Positions 6,551-12,701 are shown, numbered from the stretch's first letter. The stretch is DNA of 13,355 nucleotides from Baffinella frigidus (GCA_026770585.1 MU646342.1:1171592-1184946); one strand, 5' to 3'. The notes: generated by a model not told the origin, from the sequence alone. Numbers and translations: made by a program.

Positions 6551-6699
6551 CAATGGACTGAAAATGGGGTAGTTAGGCCTGCGAGATTGCCTAGGACCTC
6601 CTACTGTAGGCCAAAATCCTATGACTTTTTGGTCATAGGAGCCCTACGGCCTACGGTAGGCAATACCGTAGGCCCAACTACCCCAGTTTTAGTCCATTG
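6551..6699. mobile_element. Family F, diverged copy 3
   Basis: A 149-bp inverted repeat with ends CAATGGACTGAAAATGGGG and complement, then GTAGTTAGGCC, ATTGCCTA and CCTACTGTAGG as in family F. The outermost bases differ from copies 1 and 2 (AATGGAC in place of GGCTAACGGCC), and no target duplication was found. The loop is a second palindrome, CCTATGACTTTTTGGTCATAGG. Confidence 0.72.
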
Positions 6700-6742
6700 G
6701 CTTCTCTCGGCGCCCCTGAACCAGCGGAGACAGGAGGGCGTA

Positions 6743-6882
6743 CCACTAGCCCTTGGAGGTGGCTCAAACAGCACTCTGAGGCATTTTCGATTTACCTTGG
6801 ATCGGGGTCGGATCCAACCCGATCCAAGGTAAAATCGACGACCTTCCAGGGCACTATTTGAGCCACTTGGGATGGCTGGTGG
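6743..6882. mobile_element. MITE family E, copy 4, diverged
   Basis: A 140-bp inverted repeat with ends CCACTAGCCC and GGCTGGTGG. Subterminal GTGGCTCAAA differs from the other copies. The centre GATCGGGGTCGGATCCAACC again contains GGATC. Flanks are TA and TG, so the right duplication is absent or mutated. A 63-bp run of G-rich sequence follows. Confidence 0.7.
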
Positions 6883-6967
6883 TGGGGTGGGGTCTGGACC
6901 TTTTGCGACGATTGGGGGGCTGTCTCCTGAAGAGGCGTTGAGCGCAGCCCGAACCGCCTGTTTGAGA

Positions 6968-7059
6968 GGCAGTTGACTAACCCGGACAGGCTTTGTACCG
7001 GGAAGGTGACTAAACCGAGCAGGGTTAGTACCAGGAGAAGCAGTGATTAGTCAACTGCC
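6968..7059. repeat. Minisatellite unit G1 with 13-bp terminal inverted repeats
   Basis: GGCAGTTGACTAA and TTAGTCAACTGCC bound 92 bp holding about two 33-bp units of the type GACAGG..TAC.GGGA.G.TGACTAAACC. The flanks read ACCGCCTGT. It is repeated at 7277-7368 and, expanded, at 7500-7719. Confidence 0.75.
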
Positions 7060-7090
7060 CGCACCGCCTGTCCAAGAGGCAGTTGACTAG

Positions 7091-7251
7091 CCACACAGCG
7101 GACCTGGAAGGGATTTTGAATAACCCCTAAACGATAAGACCTGGGACCCTATGGTAGGCAACCCGTAGGGGCATAGGGGGATTCCTACGGATAAGGTAAC
7201 GGAAACTCGGGCACTGAGTGCCCGAAAATCCCTTCGTAGCCTGCTGTGTGG
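7091..7251. mobile_element. Inverted-repeat element O inside the minisatellite region
   Basis: CCACACAGCGG and CTGCTGTGTGG enclose 161 bp. Both arms carry GAAGGGATTTT. Inside are a perfect hairpin TCGGGCACT-G-AGTGCCCGA and CCTATGGTAGG. It lies between minisatellite units G1 and G2. No target duplication is evident. Confidence 0.6.
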
Positions 7252-7276
7252 GGAGAACCCTGCTCTGTAATTGAGA

Positions 7277-7368
7277 GGCAGTTGACTAAACCGGACAGGC
7301 TTTGTACCAGGGAGATGACTAAACCGAGCAGGGTTAGTACCAGGAGAAGCAGTGATTAGTCAACTACC
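7277..7368. repeat. Minisatellite unit G2
   Basis: A near-identical direct copy of 6968-7059, with TTAGTCAACTACC at the right end. It is followed by CCGCCTGTTCGTAAGAGCG (7373-7391), which is repeated in inverted orientation at about 7771-7789. Bases 7396-7483 show no gene. Confidence 0.75.
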
Positions 7369-7483
7369 CGTACCGCCTGTTCGTAAGAGCGGCCCACACG
7401 GGGCACAGTAAGTAGCACAATGCGCTAAGGAATGTGCGGTGCTGGCGCTGATGGTTTCACTGTAAATTACCAATCTCTCTACC

Positions 7484-7719
7484 GCCTGTTCGAGACACGG
7501 TTGACTAAATCGGACACGGTCTATACCAGGACGATGACTAAACCGGACAGGTGTTAAACCAGGACGATGACTAAACCGAGCAGGGTCAGTACCAGGGCGA
7601 TGATTAAGCCGAGCGGGATAAGTATCAGGACGATGACTAAATCGAGCGGGATTATTATCAGGGCGATGACTAAACTGAGCAGGGTTAGTACCAGGAGAAG
7701 CAGTGATTAGTCAACTGCC
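7484..7719. repeat. Minisatellite block G3, about six 33-bp units
   Basis: It starts ACCGCCTGTTCGAGA and GGTTGACTAA, followed by about six 33-bp units with consensus CCGGACAGG, TACCAGGACGATGACTAAA, and ends TTAGTCAACTGCC. Compared with G1 and G2 the ends are conserved while the number of internal units is higher. Reading frames through it are repeat artefacts. Confidence 0.8.
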
Positions 7720-7784
7720 CGCACCGCCTGTCCGAGAGGCAGTTGACTAGCCACGGCACGGGGGGGCGCTCTTACGAACAGGCG

Positions 7785-8072
7785 GAGCAGGGTCTGAACC
7801 AGGACCATCACTAAACCGGACAGGTTTTGTACCAGGAAGATGACTAAACCGGGCAGGTTTTGTACCAGGAAGATGACTAAATCGAGCGGGATTAGTACCA
7901 GGACACGCTGTGATTTCATCTCGGAAAACCCCCAGAATATGTCCACGTAAAAAGGCGTAAGATAGCATCATTGCATGCCTAAAATAGCATATACACCCTT
8001 ATCTTCGGCGTCCGAAGCCTAAGATAGCGGGGCAGAATCTGCCTTGTTCCGAAATTAGATTAGTCAACTATC
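7785..8072. repeat. Minisatellite block G4 and interrupted right end
   Basis: About four 33-bp units lie at 7785-7905. Then 7911-8058 is unrelated sequence with GATAGCAT repeats and the hairpin CTTCGG-CGT-CCGAAG, after which TTAGTCAACTATCG at 8060-8073 looks like the displaced right end. No gene is seen. Confidence 0.6.
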
Positions 8073-8102
8073 GCGGGTCACCCGCCTGTTAATGGCAGAA
8101 GC

Positions 8103-8246
8103 TTACGTTAACGGACCCCTTAAGGGGTCGGTTAACGTGGGCTTGCAAGCTCTAAAACGATTTTAAAAGCGATTTCAGGACTTTTAAAGCCAAAGAATGT
8201 TTTCCATTGTAAATTTTGTACCAAAATTACTACTCCGTTAACGTAA
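8103..8246. mobile_element. Inverted-repeat element P (TTACGTTAACGG ends)
   Basis: TTACGTTAACGG at 8103-8114 and CCGTTAACGTAA at 8235-8246 bound 144 AT-rich bp. The left end is part of a perfect hairpin (ACGTTAAC, GACCCCTTAAGGGGTC, GTTAACGT). The flanks, CCCGCCTGTT and CTGTTCGTAGAGCGG, resemble the minisatellite border, which suggests insertion into such a unit. No duplication could be confirmed. Bases 8250-8420 show no gene. Confidence 0.55.
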
Positions 8247-8422
8247 GATTTTTGCATGACTGTTCGTAGAGCGGATTCCACCCCAGATCAGAGGAGGGGC
8301 AATCGCAAAAGTCAATTTCTCGGATTTGAGGGGGAATATACGCCAAAAGTGGACCACAAGTCCCTGAGAGGGACTCTACTACACTCCGAGCCACAAGATT
8401 TCAGCTAAGTCAACCATCTCAC

Positions 8423-8517
8423 CTAAGTCAACTTTCCCCTGTTTTCGTTTAGATGGACCTGGCCACTATGGACGGCATTTGACTTAAGGCGCTGGCTTTC
8501 AGGGGGAGTTGACTTAG
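8423..8517. repeat. Short fold-back related to the family A inner arm
   Basis: CTAAGTCAACTTTCCCCTG (8423-8441) pairs with CAGGGGGAGTTGACTTAG (8500-8517). The same phrase, CTAA(A)GTCAACTCCCC, is the inner arm of family A. The termini and hairpins of family A are absent. Confidence 0.55.
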
Positions 8518-8623
8518 ACGAAATGTTCTGACTTCGAGTGTACTAGAGCCATTGCTTTTTACGATTGCTCCGCGTGAAATCTAGGTTGTTCAGGTGATAG
8601 GACCGGTGAAAAGTAGACATATT

Positions 8624-8798
8624 CCAAAAGTTGACGTTGATACCAGCCCACTTAGCAGCACCGGAGGCTTTGCGGAAACGGTCTATCTAAACGATCTGGT
8701 ACAAATCTCATCCATTGCTGTGGTTTCTAACTGGATGCCCCCCCGGATTTCCGGGGGGGAAGGAACTCGGCCGCTGCTAAGTGGACAATCAACTTTGG
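8624..8798. mobile_element. Inverted-repeat element R with CCCCCCCGG hairpin
   Basis: CCAAAAGTTGA and TCAACTTTGG bound 175 bp. Inner arms CCACTTAGCAGC pair with GCTGCTAAGTGG. Inside, CCCCCCCGG-ATTT-CCGGGGGGG (8738-8759) is a perfect 9-bp hairpin. A 99-codon open frame crosses it but shows no recognisable domain. Confidence 0.5.
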
Positions 8799-8905
8799 CG
8801 AAGGTTGGATCGTTGGCGTGTTCTCTGAAACACCGCTCTGGTTTGAATGGTAGCCGGACAAGAGCGCACCCCAAGGCAAATTTGGCAACTTAAGATCATT
8901 TTGCC

Positions 8906-9064
8906 CACAGGGCGATCAGAATCTGATCGCCCCGTGATGAATGAATTCTGGTACTAAATGGCCTTACACGTATTATAGTGGTGCAAAACGTGTAAACTTT
9001 TGCGATAAAGGGTTATTCAGCATTTGACCCGGGTAGGCTCCTGCCCGGTCAACTGGATCCAGTT
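8906..9064. repeat. Cluster of perfect small palindromes
   Basis: GGGCGATCAGA and TCTGATCGCCC form a perfect 11-bp stem around one base at 8910-8932. TTGACCCGGGTAGG and CCTGCCCGGTCAA pair at 9024-9052. AACTGGATCCAGTT at 9051-9064 is a perfect palindrome. No gene is seen from 8800 to 9233. The stretch contains several AAAGTTGA or TCAACTTT phrases. Confidence 0.6.
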
Positions 9065-9233
9065 GTGGAGTGCAACCCTCAGAGTGGGAACCAAAAGTAG
9101 AGTCATTCCAAAAGTGGATACTCAGCGCTAGAAAAATCAACTTTAGGTAGAAGCCTTGCAATCAACTTCAGACACGCCTCGACGTCAACTTTAGACAGAC
9201 CTGAAAGTGAGCGTGGTCCAAGGGGGCGGGGGA

Positions 9234-9276
9234 GTGCTCGCCGACGATAACGTCGCAGGGCACCGACACCTGCATA
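9234..9276. repeat. 43-bp direct repeat, copy 1
   Basis: GTGCTCGCCGACGATAACGT and CAGGGCACCGACACCTGCATA recur at 9379-9421 with four differences. The second copy runs into the dispersed GAGAGACCTTGATCA motif. Confidence 0.8.
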
Positions 9277-9378
9277 GGAAGCATGTTAGGTGTCACCGGA
9301 CTACTTTTTGGAGGCAAATAAGCCCTTAACCATCAACGTTTTCCGTCTTGTCCCCTTACACCGTTTTGAGGAGCGTAG

Positions 9379-9458
9379 GTGCTTGCCGACGATTACATCT
9401 CAGGGCACCGACACCTGCATACGCGAGAGACCTTGATCAGTACCAACACGCCCGCTAT
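9379..9458. repeat. 43-bp direct repeat, copy 2, plus dispersed motif
   Basis: Bases 9379-9421 repeat 9234-9276. Bases 9424-9458 are a copy of the GAGAGACCTTGATCA, TACCAACACG, CCGCTAT motif found at 6404 and 13331. The 100 bases between the two 43-bp copies hold no gene. Confidence 0.7.
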
Positions 9459-9565
9459 TTCTTCCTACAACGTACCACACGGCAGGACTACAAGTCGTGT
9501 TTTAAAAGCCGACTCGCCCCGCGGCAATTGACTTAAGGCCTTTTCTGGTACAAAGTTGATCACGT

Positions 9566-9612
9566 GACCCCCATAATCTGGGGGTCGTGACTGATTCGTA
9601 GTCCACTGAGTG
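9566..9612. repeat. Hairpin of the element L type
   Basis: GACCCCCA-TAATC-TGGGGGTC is an 8-bp hairpin. On the minus strand it is followed by TCACGTGATCAA, and on its other side lies CGTAGTCCACTGAGTGGG. Both flanks match those at 5472-5531, so this is probably a fragment of the element L family in reverse. Confidence 0.5.
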
Positions 9613-9631
9613 GGAGAGAGGTGAATGGGGA

Positions 9632-9839
9632 TAGAGCCATTCTGGTAGGACTTGGCCAAATCGAACTTCGAACTTACAACATGCGAACTTCTAGATGGAC
9701 CGTAATTATTAGTAAACACCATGATTTGTACTGCAAAATTTGAATCTAAAACACTACATGTCCAAACGAGTCCATCTAGAAGTTCGCATCTTCATAACTT
9801 CAAAGTTCAATTTGGCCAAGTCCTACCACATTGGCTCTA
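9632..9839. mobile_element. MITE family B, copy 2
   Basis: A 208-bp inverted repeat, ends TAGAGCCATTCTGGTAGGAC and complement, then TTGGCCAAAT; inner arms GAACTTCTAGATGGAC are perfectly paired. The core holds ATTTGTAC and ATTTGAATCTAAAAC, similar to copy 1. TA lies at both outer ends. No coding sequence. Confidence 0.82.
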
Positions 9840-9949
9840 CGTAGCGAATACAGGGCAGCTTGCCAGGAGCTGAGGTAGGAGAGACATGGGAGGGAGGTGG
9901 GAAAGAGGGTGGGGTCCCACCTACACCACTCCAGCGCAAACGCATTGCT

Positions 9950-10145
9950 GGTACAGTGTACCTACCCTAACACATACCCGTCGGGGCCGGACTGGTTGAG
10001 TATGTGTGGAGGGGAGGTATGCGTTACGGTGTCCACCCTTCAGGCATACTTCCTTGCAGGGGGAAATCGGGGGCCAGCCGAAGGAGTATGTGTGGAGGGT
10101 ACGTGTGTGTTACGGTAGCCTGTGTTAGGGTAGGTGCACTGTACC
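9950..10145. mobile_element. Inverted-repeat element U, copy 1
   Basis: Ends GGTACAGTGTACCTACCC and TAACACA pair with their near-perfect complement at 10121-10145. The 176-bp core (9960-10135) recurs almost unchanged at 11737-11912. The inside has a direct repeat, GTATGTGTGGAGGG followed by a GTTACGGT phrase, in two forms. The terminal GTGTTAGGGTAGGT looks telomere-like but is part of the element. Confidence 0.8.
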
Positions 10146-10180
10146 CATCAAGTCGCGAACTCTTGAGTGTAGAGAAGGGA

Positions 10181-10226
10181 ACAGTCCATCTAAACGACAA
10201 TCCATGTGTTAGGGTAGGTGGACTGT
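10181..10226. mobile_element. Possible minimal element U derivative
   Basis: ACAGTCCATCTA and TAGGTGGACTGT are paired ends only 46 bp apart. The right part reads TGTGTTAGGGTAGGTGGACT, as at the right end of element U. The interior appears deleted. Confidence 0.45.
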
Positions 10227-10327
10227 ACACACTGCGATTCGTTTCGGTACACACGCGATGTACGTGGGGCAGGTCACGCCAGGTCGTACGTAGGAATGTC
10301 AGATACAACATCGGGGTTTAATTGTGC

Positions 10328-10437
10328 ACCGGGTGAGTTGGTTCGAGGCAAACGCCCGGTCGTGGACAGGACGAGGAGTTGCGTCTCACCGGGGAGCGCA
10401 CACTCATTTAGTACCACGAAACGAAACGCCGCGTTCT
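10328..10437. repeat. Imperfect fold-back and dispersed CGTTTCGTTTCGTGG repeat
   Basis: GTGCACCGGGTGAG pairs with CTCACCGGGGAGCGCAC. The right part, CACACTCATTTAGTACCACG then AAACGAAACG, recurs in inverted orientation at 12851-12889. No gene is visible. Confidence 0.5.
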
Positions 10438-10512
10438 GAAATTCCCACTGGTGACCTAGCGTGGTAAGGGGGGGCCTGGGGAAGGTGGGAGAAGAGGGTG
10501 GTGGCGTGTCTG

Positions 10513-10608
10513 TTCTCAAGTTGACATGCTGGGTGTGCGGTACAGATCCATCAACGTTGGAGCGTAAAATAGGCCCGGGCTAACAAAATTGGCGAGCCCA
10601 AATAGACG
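10513..10608. repeat. Dispersed repeat W, copy 2
   Basis: A diverged direct copy of 3690-3784: TTCTCAAGTTGACA, TGCGGTACAGATCC and GGGCTAACAAAATTGG. The 27-nt palindrome of copy 1 is decayed here, and the minus-strand frame of copy 1 is interrupted by TAG and a shift. Confidence 0.7.
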
Positions 10609-10623
10609 GCATAGGGAGAGAGA

Positions 10624-10835
10624 CCACTCGAGGCTAGAAGAGGCAGTATTTTAAATATGTGGAATTTAAATTTAGCACCAGTCACGGGCGGGCTTGGTCA
10701 CGTAGCTCCCATATATACGGGAGCTACGTGACGAAACGCGCCTATTTATGTGAAAATTACTACACACCGATTTTTCTCTCTCCACTTGTGAAGGAATCCC
10801 TGTTTTAAAATAGTCACATGAGTAGCCTCGAGTGG
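10624..10835. mobile_element. Inverted-repeat element with central perfect hairpin
   Basis: CCACTCGAGGCTA and TAGCCTCGAGTGG bound 212 bp, with further pairing around TATTTTAAA. The centre is a perfect 14-bp stem, GTCACGTAGCTCCC and GGGAGCTACGTGAC, with loop ATATATAC (10697-10732). It is followed by the GACCTG-type repeat module. No coding capacity is evident. Confidence 0.7.
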
Positions 10836-10836
10836 G

Positions 10837-10880
10837 ACCTGAGGAAGGCGGTCGAAGAGGGTGGTGTCTTGCCCCGGGCT
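10837..10880 (+). repeat. Module Y, copy 1 (GGTGGTGTCTTGCCCC)
   Basis: GACCTGAGGAAGGCGG, then GAAGAGGGTGGTG, then TCTTGCCCCGGG. An older relative is at 10448-10510 (GACCTAGCG, GAGAAGAGGGTGGTGGCG). Bases 10881-11085 hold only AT-rich unannotated sequence. Confidence 0.65.
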
Positions 10881-11085
10881 TGGAGCCATTATTATTTCGC
10901 GAAGGCCTTGGGACCGCTTTCGAGGCAACACGGGGTTCATTTAAAAGCCAGGACCAGAAACCCGGCCCCAGCTTTTTCATTTTAAAAGTCCATTCCCCTT
11001 AGAATTCAGGTGAACGTTTTTTACATCCTTTAAAATTGAATCACGTCCTCGCTCGGCAGCGGACTATGAAGGTGGGGTAGGAGTG

Positions 11086-11190
11086 ACCTGGGGCAGGCGG
11101 TTGAAGAGGGTGGTGTCTTGCCCCGGGTAGATCCTCGCCTCAGCTTGCGGGTCGCACTGTCCCCACCATTGAGGTTTAGGTTCAGGGGTT
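11086..11190 (+). repeat. Module Y, copy 2, ending in telomere-like sequence
   Basis: GACCTGGGGCAGGCGG, GAAGAGGGTGGTGTCTTG, CCCCGGGTAGATCCTCGCCT, a GTCGCACTGTCCCCACCATT phrase, then GAGGTTTAGGTTCAGGGG. Bases 11191-11360 hold no gene, only AAATTACTACACA, also seen near 10754. Confidence 0.7.
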
Positions 11191-11365
11191 TTAACCAGGG
11201 AAACCTATTTTTCTTTCATTTGATGGCAATGAAAATTACTACACAATTCGTTCTTACTAGTAATATTGAATCGTTCGTGTAGTCATGTTCACTGGAATCG
11301 AATGCTAAAGGGCCTATCTAGGACCTGTATCGAGAGTAATAAAGAAGAAGAAGATGAAATGAAAT

Positions 11366-11456
11366 AGGGTGGTGTCTTGCCCCGGGTAGATCCTTGCCTC
11401 AGCCAGTGGGTGGCACTGCCCCCACCATCGGCCATTCGGGTTTACGTTCAGGGTTT
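11366..11456 (+). repeat. Module Y, copy 3, ending in telomere-like sequence
   Basis: GGGTGGTGTCTTGCCCCGGG, TAGATCCTTGCCTCAGCC, GGCACTGCCCCCACCATCGG, then GGGTTTACGTTCAGGGTTTG. After it a hairpin GGTAGGC...GCCTAC lies at 11457-11480, and 11480-11604 has no gene. Confidence 0.7.
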
Positions 11457-11604
11457 GGTAGGCAAGACGGTGCCTACATTCAACGTAGGCTGGACCGAAC
11501 TTTAGACTGAGAGAAGGCCCGGGTCGGCCGACGAATCCCAGCTAATACATCACGAAATCAAAATCGGGCCACCGCGGTTAGTGAGGCGCTCGCTAGCGTG
11601 TTGT

Positions 11605-11709
11605 GTTTAGGGTTTAGGGTTTAGGGTTTAGGGTTTAGGGTTTAGGGTTTAGGGTTTAGGGTTTAGGGTTTAGGGTTGAGGGTTTAGGGTAAAGGGTTTA
11701 GGGGGTTAG
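11605..11709 (+). repeat. Interstitial TTTAGGG array
   Basis: About 100 bp of nearly perfect TTTAGGG units, G-rich on the plus strand, ending in AAAGGGTTTAGGGGGTTAG. Unique sequence lies on both sides. Confidence 0.93.
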
Positions 11710-11736
11710 ACCGCCTATGTGCCGTCACTAGAGTGG

Positions 11737-11912
11737 ACCTACCCTAACACACACCCGTCGGGGCCGGACTGATTGAGTATGTGTGGAGGGGAGGTATGCG
11801 TTATGGTGTCCACCCTTCAGGCATACTTCCTTGCAGGGGGAAATCGGGGGCCGGCCGAAGGAGTGTGTGCGGAGGGTAAGTATGTGTTACGGTAGCCTGT
11901 GTTAGGGTAGGT
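11737..11912. mobile_element. Inverted-repeat element U, copy 2
   Basis: A 176-bp near-identical copy of 9960-10135, same orientation, beginning ACCTACCCTAACACA and ending GTGTTAGGGTAGGT. The outer bases beyond this core differ from copy 1. It lies between two TTTAGGG blocks. Confidence 0.82.
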
Positions 11913-11923
11913 GAACTGTATGT

Positions 11924-11968
11924 ATCCTCGCCTCAATCTGTGGATCGCACTGTTCTTGCAATTGCCGA
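11924..11968 (+). repeat. Module Y, partial copy 4
   Basis: ATCCTCGCCTCAATCTG and GGATCGCACTGTTC match the right half of module Y and again lead into telomere-like repeats (GCCGAGTTTAGGG). Confidence 0.6.
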
Positions 11969-12157
11969 GTTTAGGGTTTAGGGTCTAGGGTTTAGGGTCT
12001 AGGGTCTAGGGTTTGGGATTTAGGGTCTAGGGTTTGGGATTTATGGTTTGTGGTTTATGGTTCAGGGTTTAGGCAACACGGTCAGTGAGGGATTTAGGGT
12101 CTAGGGTTTGGGTTGTATGGTTTGTGGTTTCTGGTTGAGGGTTTAGGCAACACGGTT
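11969..12157 (+). repeat. Variant telomere-like array with an internal duplication
   Basis: TTTAGGG, TCTAGGG and TTTGGGA variants. A segment GGTTTGTGGTTT to AGGCAACACGG is present twice. The first copy continues TCAGTGAGG; the second is interrupted by the family A MITE, after which it continues TTAGTGAGG. Confidence 0.88.
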
Positions 12158-12307
12158 TTATCTCAGAAAACGAGTTCTAAAACTCGTTTTCTTAAGTCAA
12201 TTCCCCTACAAATTTGTCAAGTTATGCGGAAAGTAAAGAATAAGTTGACGAATTCGTAGGGGAATTGACTTAAGAAAACGAGTTTTAGAACTCGTTTTCT
12301 GAGATAA
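12158..12307. mobile_element. MITE family A, copy 2 (TSD GGTT)
   Basis: A 150-bp element with almost perfect arms of about 65 bp, TTATCTCAGAAAA to the complementary TTTTCTGAGATAA, and duplications GGTT at 12154-12157 and 12308-12311. The terminal hairpin is CGAGTTCTAAAACTCG, different from copy 1. The inner arm AAGTCAATTCCCCTAC and centre AAAGTAAAGAATAAG are shared with copy 1. An empty-site paralogue, AGGCAACACGGTCAGTGAGG, lies at 12071-12090. Confidence 0.93.
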
Positions 12308-12327
12308 GGTTAGTGAGGCGGCATCGA

Positions 12328-12470
12328 ACTGTCCCCGGCCATTGTGTAAGGTACGCAATACCCCCCACGGAGGCTGAATAAAACCCCCACGGAGGCTGAA
12401 TAAAACGCTCCACGGAGGCTGAATAAAACGCTCCACGGAGGCTGAATAAAACACAATGGCCGGGGACAGT
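12328..12470. repeat. 23-bp tandem array inside a perfect 20-bp inverted repeat
   Basis: ACTGTCCCCGGCCATTGTGT at 12328-12347 and its exact complement at 12451-12470 enclose four units of CCACGGAGGCTGAATAAAAC (22-23 bp period from 12365). A fifth, variant unit (CTGAGTAATACG) lies outside at 12608-12631. Minus-strand frames through it give repeated SASVER or QPPW peptides and are not credible genes. There are no spacers, so it is not CRISPR. Confidence 0.85.
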
Positions 12471-12474
12471 GCAC

Positions 12475-12700
12475 GCCGGCAGGCTCGTGAACGGCCTCTT
12501 TTTCACCCAAAAAGAGCGTCTTGTGGCCTCGAACCCACGGCGGGCCCCGCCGGCAGGCTGGGGGTGGAGGAGAGGGCGAGAGAGAGAGGGGTGGTAAGTA
12601 ATACCCCCCACGGAGGCTGAGTAATACGCTCTGCCATAGCGTTGATGAATGACCGGGTTGGAGGCGACACGGTACGTGATGCGGTCCGTAGGGTGGTGTT
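12475..12700. repeat. GC-rich stretch with GCCGGCAGGCT pair
   Basis: CGCCGGCAGGCT occurs at 12475-12486 and 12549-12560. Between them are the hairpin CTCTTTTTcacccAAAAAGAG and CTCGAACCCACGG. A purine-rich run GGAGGAGAGGGCGAGAGAG follows. No gene is recognised. Confidence 0.5.
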
Positions 12701-12701
12701 G

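Noticed and set aside
8594-8893. 99-codon plus-strand frame
   Set aside because: It spans the paired arms and the C7/G7 hairpin of element R, has no recognisable domain, and is about the length expected by chance.
12365-12455. CRISPR-like array
   Set aside because: The 23-bp units are directly tandem without spacers, there are no cas genes, and the context is eukaryotic.
12480-12535. tRNA or tRNA-derived SINE (GGTTCGAGGCC on the minus strand resembles a B box)
   Set aside because: The T-stem does not pair as in a tRNA, no A box lies at the right distance, and no cloverleaf can be drawn.
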